From: Chara braunii
Taxonomy: Eukaryota > Streptophyta > Charophyceae > Charales > Characeae
NCBI GenBank assembly: GCA_003427395.1
Contig: BFEA01000623.1
Coordinates: 640,740 to 667,014, forward strand
DNA length: 26,275 nt
Direction of reading: 5' to 3'
Of this stretch, positions 10,139 through 19,920 are shown one piece after another (within the stretch, counting starts at the first letter, position 1; each line of letters opens with the position of its first letter). A program made the translations under genes and the position numbers. A model generated the notes under the pieces. That model made no database searches. It saw only the letters and a program-made list of their open reading frames with translations, and was not told the DNA's origin.

Positions 10139-12098
10139 CTACTGGCCCGACGTGTTTCCCGGAGCACTGCTTGAAGAAGTGGCAACATTGCTACCAACGG
10201 GTTGAGAGGATCCCAACACTTGCCCCATCGTAGGCGGGATCTTTTCCGTCACTTTCTTGTTGGTTGTGGCCATATTGACCACAACGAATACAGGCCTGCC
10301 GTGAGTAACGGTCTCTCCACACGTCCTCTGTAAGACCCGCTTTCTCCCATGGAGGAGCATTGGGGTCAACTCGACTCCTAGACCGGGAGCCCCCGCGGCG
10401 TCTACCGGTCGCCTTACCTTTTTGAGAAACGCCAGCGACCACTCCACCCTCTGAAGCGTCTATGCTGCCTGCCTCTGAGCCTACTCCCTCCTGGAAGTTG
10501 CCATCCAATTCGATGGTAGAACCATCATTGTCGACAAACATCAAGCGACCTTTCGCTTTCCAGTTGGGAGGCAGTGTCTTCTTTCTCCCATCCGTAGTGA
10601 GTGCCTGTCCATGCCCTATCTTAGGGCCACCTTGCTAAACGAAGGGAAGTTGTGCATATTGATGTTGGCCTCTTTTGCCAACTAGTTCCTGAGAGGCTGA
10701 GAAAAGCATCTCAGGTACGAAGTCATCAGGACCTGGGGGTCATAGCGCACCCCAGGGATACAGATCAGACGCTCAACAGCGTCGGTGGCTTCCTTTACTG
10801 ACTTAAACTGTTGCGTGTGCAGTGTCAGGATCGCGTCAGTAGCCCTTTGGGCCTCCTGAGGATCATGCCACCTCTCTTCCACCATCTTCAGGAAGTCCTC
10901 CAATTTCTGGGAGGCTGCCCGAGCGCGGAAGTCATGACCATATCCCTGAAGTTGCACTAGACCGCTCAACCATCTTGCTGCACTACCCTCTAGGTAGGAA
11001 GCAGCCACAAGCACTTCTTCGTGCGGCAAGGTGAGTTTACACCTGACGACGACCGGCACTGCCCTCAACCAGGTGTCGAGGTCTTCGCCCCTCTTATCCC
11101 CTGTGAAAGGTTTGGGAGCGGCGATGGCCGTCTTTGGAACCCACTGCGTTTGTTCCGGTCCCTGCATCATTTCGGGTTGTGGACTCGGTGACACAGGTTG
11201 CTGTGCTAGCTGCTGGGGCTGCGTGCCCTGAGACTGCACCGGCTGTGAGACAGCAGGCTGCGTGGTGATTGCAACCTGCGACGGACTTGGAGTGAACACT
11301 GTCTGTACTGGAACCTGTAAACTACTCCCTGCTGTTACCCCTCTTGACAGTGGCATGCCCAGGGAAACGATAGCAACCGTTGACGGGGCTACATATGGGG
11401 ATACCCCTGTCACCGGTGGGACATAAAAGGGAGGATATGGCACGGGCCAGGCACCAGGCCCGGCTGGTGATGGTGCTGTCGGAGCACGGCCTGCCAAAAC
11501 GGCTAGGCTCTGTTGAATGTCCTGAAGGATGGTAGTTTGATGCTCCTGCATCTCTATTACGCCTAGCAGGGCCTTCCTAACTACCCTCACATCCGCATCC
11601 ATGTTCGACAGGTCCATCGTTTCTAACTCCTTTATATCTGCCCCTCTTTGCTGCATCCTGGCTCTTCTACTGATCATCCTTTCCTTTCCGCTTTTATCTC
11701 TCCTAATGCCCACTGTAGCTGTGCCTCCTGCAAAGCTGCCTGCTGGATGGCGACATCCTCTGGAGTTAACACCGCGGCCTGGCTTGCCATAATGCCAGTG
11801 GACTGACTCGCGGTCTGCACGACCGTTGACCCGACGGCACCTGAACTACCGGCTTGGGAAGTCTGCTGTGCAGAAGTGGACATGGCCGTAGTGGCCATGG
11901 CTGTTGTAGCACCGGCCTCGCTACTAAAGTTCTGCTGGCCTCGGCTGCTCTAGCCCTCCTCTGTTGCTGCTGTATCTCCCTCTGCTGGCGGAACAAATGT
12001 CAGTCACCCTTGGGTCCTAGGGACACATGGGCTATCGGGCCTCTAGCTGATCGCAAGGTCCTGCGGTCGTCTTCTCCGGTGTTGTCCTCGTCGCTCAT
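10139..12098 (-). pseudogene. gag: Gag of element 2
   Basis: The best start is ATG at 12098-12096 (MSDEDNTGEDD), interrupted by a TGA at codon 33 and then by frameshifts around 11900 and 11700. The N-terminal third is Gln/Ala-rich and probably coiled. A long Pro/Gln-rich region (about 11200-11500) precedes the capsid-like part with PKPFTGDKRGEDLDTWL and ASYLEGSAARWL. After a stop at about 10682 come an Arg/Ser-rich stretch and a zinc knuckle at 10292-10251. The knuckle reads CIRCGQYGHNQQES, so the last Cys is Ser and metal binding would be impaired. Another frame shift follows it. Confidence 0.8.
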
Positions 12099-13350
12099 AG
12101 GCTACAGCGCTGTGCACGGTCTACACTAGATCATTCAAGATGCCTACCGCAGCATAGTGCATGGACCAGCTAATTAATTGGTGGCTATTTGGAACAGATA
12201 TCACTTGAGGTCAACAAGTAAGTCAGATTCCTGCAACTGAAACTATTTCTAGTATGACTAGTCCGCAAACAGAAACATCAGGAACAATCAACAATTCTAA
12301 CTAATGTTGTCTGTCAGATGTCAATGGCAGTCCATCTAACTAATCAAAACATAAAAATAGAATCACTTGTGTGTATAGGACAGCATGGAATTTTTTTGAA
12401 CTTGTCACCTGGAATCAACCCTTCCCTTAATTCCCCTGAGTATCACTTGACGTCAACGTCCCTGAGCAATCTGGAGAGCGATGCGTGTCTAAAGGTGTGT
12501 GTCCGGCCCACCCCTGTGCCCCGATTATCCACTGAGACGGCCAGCCTTGCACGTATATTTATCCTCGGCGTGCTGCGAGCCTTCCAACCATTGGCTGATC
12601 CAGGGGCAATTCAACGTCCGCCCCCAAGTGACTCCACGAATTATTTTACGTCGCAGCCGGACGACGATCACAACCAATGGTTCCCCTTCCCTTGTTTATT
12701 TGTAGACGCCGGGTGCTCGTCTTTCCTGTAGGGCTGGCCTGCCCAGTAGTACCCATCTAACAGCGCAGCAAGCCGAACAAAGGACAAGCAGCTAGGCATG
12801 CGTGCTCTACTCCCTGTGGGTTGGCATGGTGACCGTGACCCAGTGCTTCATCCAGGGCCCTTCAGAAAGCTTCGCCCATCTCCACCCAGATGCTCCACGT
12901 GAACATTGCCGACTCTCAAGGTTGAGCGCTTTCGACACCTCACGATGAGAGGACTCTCAAGAAGGAACACACAACCTCACGATAAGAAGTGTCGGAGAGG
13001 GAAGGTAAGGTTAAGAGCAGCGTACCTCATTTAGCTGCCCCCAACCACAGAGATAATCTCACGAGATGACCAAATGGCGATTGCGATGACCAATCACTAC
13101 ATCGGCACAACCAGCATTATCCGTCATTCCACCTCAGCATCAATCGTACATTAAATAGTTCTCATCACACTGTCCAGACCACATTCACCTCACGTAGCCT
13201 TCCTGGCGATTCCCCTCACCTCCTGGGTCGCCTTACACTCGTCTCCACCCTCCTCACTACACACCACTTACGGCCAAACTCGCCCAGCAGACCGCATGTA
13301 TGTACTGCATAAGGCAGAAGACAAGCGCCAAATGAGCGCAAACGTACCAC
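12099..13350 (-). other. Long 5' leader of element 2
   Basis: About 1.25 kb between the primer-binding site and gag. It has no convincing gene. A word at 12638-12670 is shared with the leader of element 3 (25407-25443). The leader may carry packaging or translation signals, but nothing in the sequence proves this. Open frames on the plus strand near 12318-12731 look like chance. Confidence 0.55.
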
Positions 13351-13353
13351 AAT

Positions 13354-13364
13354 CTCCGATACCA
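13354..13364 (-). promoter_or_regulatory. Primer-binding site of element 2
   Basis: The minus strand reads TGGTATCGGAG, one base from TGGTATCAGAG, the common plant retrotransposon primer site complementary to the 3' end of initiator tRNA-Met. It is three bases from the end of the LTR fragment that begins at 13368. This fixes the 5' end of element 2. Confidence 0.75.
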
Positions 13365-13367
13365 AAT

Positions 13368-13494
13368 TGCAAGGAAGATGAGCAATAGTGAACTTCACTA
13401 ATCAAACAGCATCATACATATGAGTCCAGATAGTCTTGACCTCGAACCAACAGCTGCATTGCATCATGAGAATCACCAAATATGAACACACCAA
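13368..13494 (-). repeat. Truncated 5' LTR of element 2
   Basis: The 127 bases match 7145-7271 without gaps. The remaining 730 or so bases of the LTR are absent, and AT-rich sequence takes over at once. Without U3, this copy would lack its own LTR promoter. Confidence 0.8.
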
Positions 13495-14366
13495 TAATTT
13501 GGAACTGCAAAAAAAAAAAATATTTGCAAGTCCCGCAATTTCGAAGTAAAAAAATAATAATCTGGATTAATTCAAGATGAGAGTATGTGCAACCAGTTGC
13601 GATTTTAGGAATAAAATCCGAAACTTGCAAGGAGAGATTTTCCACAAAGAATATAATTCTGGAATCTTGAAATAACGGGATTTTTTTTTTGGAAATTAAA
13701 AAAGAAATGAATTCTACATTCCCAGCATGCACGATTTGAAAATAAAAAACAAATCAGGGCAAAGATTTAAAAAAAAGAGTAAAATTTCATAATAATGAAG
13801 TAATGAAAAATTAGAATTTCTCAAGATTAAGGAGAAACGGAAATTCCTGCTACTAATTAATGCGCATTTTAGTATTTTCAAAAAAAATGAATTTTGCAAA
13901 AAAAACCTAGGCTACCAGCCGGGCCGCTCGGGTCCTGGGTGGGGAGCCCGTGCAAGGACCAGGGAAGGTCCCTGCAAAAAAAAAAAAAAAAAAAATCCAC
14001 AAAAAAACTATGTTATGCAGAAAAATAAACTGAACAACGTTTGCCTCAGGGTCACATCAAAATTCTTCACCAAATTCAGAATAAAAAATAAAAGTTAAAA
14101 ATAATGTTTTTATATTTTTATTTTTTAATGTTTTTGGCCCAGCCGGGCAAGTGACCCCGGGCCACTCTGGTAGCCTAGAAAAAAACAAAATTTCCAAAAA
14201 AAATGAATTTGTGAAGAGGGGCGAATTTCGAAAATGTTCGGAACGCGCAATTTCGGATTTGTACGGAACACAAATTTACACAAAATATTCTGAACGAGAA
14301 AAAAAAAAGTATTTTTTTTTGGGAGTTACGTTAAAATCGCGAATGGGGGGTTAATTAGGACAACCT
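13495..14366. other. AT-rich region with A-runs and inverted repeats
   Basis: No gene is visible. The stretch is dominated by A and T homopolymers. Two GC-rich islands near 13910-13975 and 14135-14178 carry the exact 12-base inverted repeat CTAGGCTACCAG (13907-13918) and its complement (14167-14178). Between them, TGCAAGGACC...GGTCCCTGCA at 13951-13976 can form a hairpin with one mismatch. It may be the leader of an LTR element whose primer site is at 14603-14615, or an old small transposon. Confidence 0.5.
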
Positions 14367-14436
14367 AATCAATCAATCAATCAATCGATCGATCAATCAA
14401 TCAATCGTTAATCAATCGATCAATCAATCAATCGTT

Positions 14437-14473
<37 letters not shown>

Positions 14474-14508
14474 TCAATCAATCAATCGACCAATCAATCA
14501 ATCAATCG

Positions 14509-14544
<36 letters not shown>

Positions 14545-14556
14545 ATTGATCGATCC
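14367..14556. repeat. (AATC)n simple repeat
   Basis: About 190 bases of imperfect AATC units, with occasional GATC and GTTAATC variants, closing with ATCGATTGATCGATC. A tetranucleotide microsatellite. Confidence 0.95.
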
Positions 14557-14602
14557 TCCCCGTCGCATGTGAGGTTAGGTTCGAATCCTGATTCACGCAT
14601 GG

Positions 14603-14615
14603 GGCTACGATACCA
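14603..14615 (-). promoter_or_regulatory. Probable primer-binding site beside second LTR
   Basis: The minus strand reads TGGTATCGTAGCC, two bases from TGGTATCAGAGCC, the initiator tRNA-Met primer site. Similarity between the two LTR copies stops at exactly this point, which supports it as the LTR boundary. Confidence 0.5.
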
Positions 14616-15524
14616 AGGATTCGCAAAGTGATGAAAAGGACTCGTATGGACAATGCAGCGTCAGTATCAACAAGCAATGTACATCCAAATACATATGAAA
14701 ATAGCACGATGTAGCGCAGCGGAAGACTCAAAGATATGACCTGACCTGTTAGAAACTGACGTGACACACCACCATACACCGCACATGTGAGAGAGGGAGG
14801 AGGGACCACATACACGAGGAAAGGTCCCTCATTGCGCAGACACATGGGGAGATACCATGGATAAGAGATGGGGGGAAGAAGGCGAGACGAAGATGGAGGC
14901 GAGGGGGAAGACCAAGATCGCGAAGTGCAAAATAGTCCCTTGTCGGGCGTCCAATAAATGTTTGCCGCAAAATGTTGAATCAGGTCCTGGGCGTATGCCC
15001 GAGGTAACCTCTATCAGTAACCTCTCTCTCTTTCTCTGAAGAAGAAGAAGAAGAAGAAGAAGGAGGAGGGAGGGGGGAGATGAGATGGAGACGAGACGAA
15101 GAAGAAGAAGAAAGATGTCGTCTTCCTTGAGGTCTCACCAGCAGGGAGCCGCCACCGGTATCGGTCGCCGTCTCATCGTCGTCGACTCGTCATGTGCAAG
15201 TTGGCACGTTGTCGGAGGGCGCCATGTCCCGACCCTTCGCGTCGTACCAAGCTCCCTGCTCACAAATCTCCGCGTTGTACCAAGCTCCCTGCTCATAAAT
15301 CTTCGCGGTGTACCAAGCTCCCTGCTCACAAATCTCCGTGGCGTATCAAGCTCCCTGCTCATAAAACTTTGTGGTGTACCCAACGCCAGCTCACTACCCG
15401 CGGTTGTACCAGTGACACCTTGGACTCGGATCGTTTTTCCTCTGCAATGCACCTGTGATATCCAGCGCTCTACTATAGGATCGGTCCAGTGGACACTCCC
15501 TTAACAAAAGGTGGGGGTGCGACA
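14616..15524 (-). repeat. Second LTR copy, element-1-like
   Basis: Positions 14616 to about 15235 match 157 to about 740 closely, including the (GAA)n run near 15038-15061. The remainder differs from the first copy and holds a 33-bp minisatellite. The right edge is tentative: on the minus strand TGTCGCACCCCCACC at 15524 looks like an LTR start. If so, this is a 5' LTR of a minus-strand element whose internal region lies to the left. An opposite reading, with AAAAGGTGGGGG as a plus-strand polypurine tract, cannot be excluded. Confidence 0.5.
15236..15390. repeat. 33-bp minisatellite, 4-5 copies
   Basis: The word ACCAAGCTCCCTGCTCA or a close variant starts at 15246, 15279, 15312 and 15345, with a decayed fifth unit at 15378, an exact 33-base spacing. 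A multiple of three keeps frames open on both strands. On the plus strand, an open frame from 15085 to 15504 repeats the 11-residue unit LRVVPSSLLTN. Confidence 0.9.
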
Positions 15525-16602
15525 CTGGACTTTCGTTTGGTCCACGCAGGCCCGGCACCTTGATGTACAACAGAGCACTACTGGCCTATGGTCGTGGTAA
15601 CTGTCGGGCTCGCCCAGGGACGCGAAGGTACAGGGACCGGAGCGGTCTTTTCTACTGCGCGCCAGGTTCCCTCTAGTCAAGTTATGGGATAAGTCTGACA
15701 GTAGTCACAACTAGAGTAAAGGAGAAGGACAGGAAAAGAGAGAAATAAGAGAAAAGAAAAAGGAAAAAAGAAAATTGGAATCGCCATTCTTCAGATTGCG
15801 GCGTTACATAGTTCACTTTTCTTTATTGTTTTCTTTTTTTTTAATTTAGTTCCCCCTTCTATCATTTTGCGGGGGAACGAACGGTTCAATTTTGAATTTG
15901 TGATTACGCATGGGCGGCCTAAGCTGCCCGACCCGTCGCGCTTAAGTCGCCATGAGTTTAATTTGTGAGGTGCTATCAGCGTAGGACCCCAAAAGAGGGG
16001 CAACCCGTGGCCGCTTCGGTAGGAGGCTTATCACCTCCAGCCGAAGTTTGTAAGCCCCTTCCTTGCCATTGGACATGCCCTCTAGTGATAGTCTGATGAT
16101 CTGTCTTAAAAGAGAGGAATTACCTGTCGGTATTCCATTATGGGACCACTGCGGACCAAGCCGCAGTCTTTTCAGATTGAAACGAAAAGACCGATGGCGC
16201 TGATCATAGGTGTGCACTTACCTGATGACCATTGGAATTATATTTCCGACTGCTTTATTTAGTTGACCATTGTCCGACTGTTTACCCTATCATACTTTTA
16301 ACTCTTAGTTTTCTTATTAGTCTCATTTTGTTGATGTGAAAATATAAGTCCCGATTAGAACTCAGGGGCATTGTCATCTTCAAATTCTATAAGAAGATGG
16401 GTCTCTGGTATACTCACCTATTCCTTGATGGGTGCGTGCATGGGCTTTTGCTACCTTCACACTGTTTCGTAGGTCGAGATAACGACGCAGACGTGCGAGA
16501 TGCTCAGGGCTTAGTTGCCTGAGCTTGATAATCTAGTGTCTTACACACGTGGTAAGTGTGACGTAAACATCTAGGCACCGACTATTCTAAGAGCATATAG
16601 CT
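15525..16602. other. Unassigned region
   Basis: No recognisable gene. It holds a purine-rich tract (about 15716-15776), a T-rich stretch near 15820-15850 and, on the minus strand, an open frame of 91 codons (16217-15942) of unknown nature. Just before that ATG the minus strand reads CAGGTAAGT (16225-16217), a consensus 5' splice site. This could be the edge of a host intron, or chance. I could not link it to any protein family. Confidence 0.35.
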
Positions 16603-17210
16603 ATGGCTCTTCGTAGTGGTCTCCACAGTTACAGACCCAGATATCTGAAGTTTCTTGGGAGCTGGGAACCCAAGGGTGAAGGGGGAGCCGTAGTGGCCTG
16701 AACTACAGTAAGTACGACAGGATAGTGAAGCTGAAAATTAATGTTTACGGCGGTAAGGAGCAAGAGACGAGGGAAGACACAGCAGTACAGGGTGCAGTTG
16801 CTGAGGCCCGAAACCGGGCTTAGCGGAGATGTAAGCGAGATGGAGCAACCGCTGCGTTGCAGGTCACGGTAACGTACCACGAGGAAGAAACTTCAACAGG
16901 GACTACTGAGCGGGAACAGGAACAGCTTAACCGGGACTCTGAGGCAGAGCCCGAAGCCAGTGACGCCAAAACCCAATCCTAGCACGGATGGGCGCAATGG
17001 CAGCAGGACCACCTGCCAACTGAGTCGGTGGAAGATGGTCCGGAGGCCAGCTCGCAACGAGGACGAGATTGAGACATCGAGACAGTTACAAGCAGCGGAC
17101 CACGAACATGAACAGAGAGGGAGAGACAGAAACGTGGAGTAGAAGCGACGTGTGCACATGAAGAGGAGAGAGTCGAAGTCAAACCTGTGGGAAAAAGCTA
17201 TGCGGTTCTT
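16603..17210 (+). pseudogene. Possible plus-strand gag-like remnant
   Basis: From ATG at 16603 (MALRSGLHSYRPRYLKF) the plus strand has a stop-interrupted frame. Later it shows a coding-like acidic, Glu/Ser/Thr-rich stretch (HEEETSTGTTEREQEQ, then DSEAEPEASDAKT). Such composition is common in the N-terminal part of retrotransposon gag proteins or in disordered host proteins. No zinc knuckle, protease or reverse transcriptase follows on this strand. The assignment is weak and rests on composition only. Confidence 0.25.
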
Positions 17211-17624
17211 TAACTGTTGAGGTCACTGGTGAAGTGCATTTTTTTTTTTCAATGATGGACGAAGAACATGAGGGTTATGCGCTTTACAAACATCATCTGA
17301 GTTGTTGTTCCTGCTTGATTTAACTCATCTTCGTTTGCACCACTTTTGTCGCAAAGATTGAGACTATTATTGTAGTGGGCGTGTGCGTACTCGGGGGAAG
17401 GCTAGGCTTCATGAGAGACGTTCATGAGAGGCGCGTTTGCAGGTCACTATCGACGTCAACAACGCTCTGACGAATTCAGCTCACTGTGACAGCGAGGCTG
17501 AGGTCAAGTTGCGAGACGATTGTATACCATGACTAGAGCGATGGGTAGAGGAGAAGAGAGATGGAGGCAGTCGTCAGTTGTTGAAAACGCTACGGCAAAG
17601 CACTGGAAGTGCACACTGGAGAGT
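17211..17624. other. Unassigned spacer
   Basis: Mixed-composition DNA before the tandem array. No gene or element end could be supported. Confidence 0.4.
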
Positions 17625-18403
17625 GATAAGTCAGGAGGATGCATGTATTCTATGTGTGAGTCCACTGTTGTTGTCAGCCGCTGTGTCATGCAGGTTGTGT
17701 CGATTGTCTTCATACGCGATCTGAGAACACTCCCCTTCTGTAGTGTGGGGTGGTCCGTATCACCTACCGCAGCTCGTTCCATCTCTGTTGTGATGAGGTG
17801 GATGCAAAGCAAACGATAAGTCAGGAGGACGCATGTATTCCATGTGCGAGTCCACTGTTGTTGTCAGCCGCTGTGTCATGCAGGTTGTATCAATTATCTT
17901 CATCCGCGATCTGAGAACACTCCCCTTCTTTAGTGTGGGGTGGTCGAGTTCTAGCGTGTGAAACAGCATACTAGCTGTGCGTACTGACATCTCGAGAAGT
18001 GAGACGTCCTGCGGTTGCTGCTGGCAGCTGACGTCATTTGTGTGTCTTCCAGTCCGTATTACCTACCGCAGCTCGTTCCATCTTTGTTGTGATGAGGTGG
18101 ATGCAAAGCAAACGATAAGTCAGGAGGACGCATGTATTCTACGTGCGAGTCCACTGTTGTTGTCAGTCGCTGTGTCATGCAGGTTGTGTCGATGCGCGAT
18201 CTGAGAACACTCCCCTTCTCTAGTGTGGGGTGGTCGAGTTCTAGTGTGCGAAACAACATACTAGGTGCGCGTACTAACATCTCAAGAAGTGAGACGTCCT
18301 GCGAATGCTGCTGGCAGCTGACGTCATTTGTGCTCCTTCTAGTACGTATCACCTACCGCAGCTCGTTCCATCTCTGTTGTGATGAGGTGGATGCAAAGCA
18401 AAC
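17625..18403. repeat. Three tandem copies of a ~300-bp unit
   Basis: Copies start with GATAAGTCAGGAGGA at 17625, 17815 and 18114 and end with GATGCAAAGCAAAC. Lengths are about 190, 299 and 290 bases. The first copy lacks an internal block of about 109 bases, and the third lacks about nine bases found in the second. The block missing from copy 1 contains GCAGCTGACGTCATTTGTG in copies 2 and 3, with the palindrome TGACGTCA at 18029-18036 and 18319-18326. Open frames cross the array on both strands but have no recognisable product. Confidence 0.9.
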
Positions 18404-19305
18404 GAATGGAACACTTACCATGTGAATAAGTGCTTAAGTTATGGCTCGAGCAAGAATGCTATGTGTGAATACGCGGTTGACGCCAACAAGATCTCAGGGT
18501 CCTAGTCATACAAGTGGTAACAAGGTGGAAGCTGATGTGCGAGAGTGACGCATAAGTAATGCACACTTGCAGACCACCGTCAGTATCATCAATACGTTGA
18601 ACTGTGACTTGTCATCGATCGGAAAGTCAATGTGTTACCATCAGATCCGCGTGTTCCCTATGCTTATCTCATGTTGTGCCTATTGTCATGATCAATTCAA
18701 CAAAAAATCCTTTGTAAGATCGTTACTAAAGACTGGTCAGGGGGGCTTGCAAGGCGATCAGAGTTACTGGCTAAATTCTTCAAAACTTACTCCGACAGCT
18801 AACTATCCTCGTCATCGATCTTGAGTAATCTGAGTGAGCGCTCTATCTCTTTTGATTATCGAATTGCAATCAGACCGCTTTCTTTTCCATTGCGCACTCA
18901 TGCAAACAGATGGTGAGTCACACTGGCGCACAACGCCCACTCAAAGCTCAGAGATATGGAAGTCGAAAACACAGTTCAGATATAAGCTCGCTTCAACAGG
19001 CTATGGCGCATCAGTGCCTATACCACCCAACTCTCGTCACTCTGCCCAACTCCACTGTTCGCACTCACTAAGACCTCTATCCGAGAGGTTTACAAATCGA
19101 ACCCCTACAACCTACGGACCTACGACAACCTACCAACTGTTGCGAATACACAGGTCACGGGTTCAACTCTCGGGGTCGACATAGGTATTGTACATAGGTA
19201 AGGTAAGAACTAGGGATCGAGCCTTGGGATCTGCACTCACTACTGCTAACAGGTGAGTACCGTTTCACTCTCGCCGGCCTAAATCCGAGGTCCTCCGAGA
19301 ATAAT
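18404..19305. other. Unassigned region left of element 3
   Basis: The right end should hold the 3' LTR of element 3. On the minus strand GAGAG directly before TGAAACGG (19267) is a weak polypurine and LTR-start candidate. I found no matching copy to the right of element 3, so the LTR is not confirmed. Nothing else was recognised. Plus-strand open frames near 18567-19184 lack any known motif. Confidence 0.35.
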
Positions 19306-19467
19306 TCAGTCCAAGACGGGGTTTTTACCTTTCCTTTCTGTCTCGTAGGCTACTATGTCGGGACCTGTTTCTAGAAGTTCAGTTCTAGTAAACCAGCGGT
19401 CGTCCTCGTGTTCCTGATAAGCAAATCGGGCCTTATATTGTTTCTGTGGACGACCTCTACCTCTTAG
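19306..19467 (-). pseudogene. pol: Chromodomain at the end of element 3
   Basis: An open frame of 53 codons reading GRGRPQKQYKARFAYQ, then DDRWFTRTELLE, ending at TGA 19308-19306. It matches the chromodomain of element 2 in length and layout. Even the DNA just past the stop is similar (TTCTCNGAGGAC). The domain itself is intact, but it is joined out of frame to a foreign integrase fragment on its right. Confidence 0.8.
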
Positions 19468-19920
19468 TCCCGTACTCCTGTCCTAGTTCTGAGGACTTAA
19501 CCCAGACTCTGTCCCCCACGTGGAATGTAGAAGGTCGGCAGTGTCTATTCTCAGACTCTATCATTGCTGCCTGTGCCTTCTGCATCTGTTCTACTGCCTG
19601 CTGCATCTTCTGTTCGTCCCGGTAGGCAAATTCTGAATTACCCGGTGCAACAGTTGACTGATTCTCAGGAAGGAGAAAGTCTAAGGGTAATCTAGGCTTA
19701 AAAGTGAATAGCAAGTTGTTTGGACTCACCCCGGTGGCGCTGTGTACCGCATTGTTGTACAGACTGGCGATGAGAGCAAGCTTCTCATCCCAGTCCACCT
19801 GGTTGCGCTTGATGTAATGCCTCAACAGGTGTCGTACAGCGCGATTCAGTTGCTTGGCCTGGCCGTCGGCCTCTGGGTGATTCCCAGAAGTCGTTTGCAA
19901 CTGGGTTCCCTGCTCTGCAG
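19468..19920 (-). pseudogene. pol: Inserted integrase fragment, element-2-like
   Basis: A partial integrase starting inside the catalytic core at QGTQLQTTSGNHP and running to VWVKSSELGQEYG. It includes HSATGVSPNNLLFTFK and the QQAVEQMQKAQAAM helix, nearly identical to the tail of element 2. The catalytic Glu of the DGQTEQ-type motif reads Lys (DGQAKQ, codon at 19855-19853). It stops short of the GPY/F module and abuts a chromodomain in another frame. It therefore looks like a foreign piece spliced into element 3 rather than its own integrase. Confidence 0.8.

Larger units (their letters stand above)
7145..13494 (-). mobile_element. Element 2: Ty3/gypsy chromovirus with internal deletion
   Basis: The order on the minus strand is 5' LTR fragment, primer site, leader, gag, protease, reverse transcriptase, integrase tail, chromodomain, polypurine tract and 3' LTR. 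RNase H and the integrase core are deleted and the 5' LTR is truncated, so it is non-autonomous. The two LTR pieces differ at 8 of 127 positions, so it is not a very recent insertion. Confidence 0.85.

Noticed and set aside
12318-12731. Plus-strand open frame of 137 codons in the element 2 leader
   Set aside because: Low-information composition, no motif, and antisense to the leader.
14367-14556. (AATC)n array as a CRISPR or telomere-like array
   Set aside because: It has no spacers and no telomere unit; it is an imperfect tetranucleotide microsatellite.
17520-18425. Cysteine-rich open frames across the tandem array
   Set aside because: They arise from tandem copying of one DNA unit, occur on both strands, and change frame between copies of different length.
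19152-19170. GGGTTCAACTCTCGG as a tRNA T-arm or SINE end
   Set aside because: No A-box or acceptor stem could be found in the preceding 80 bases.
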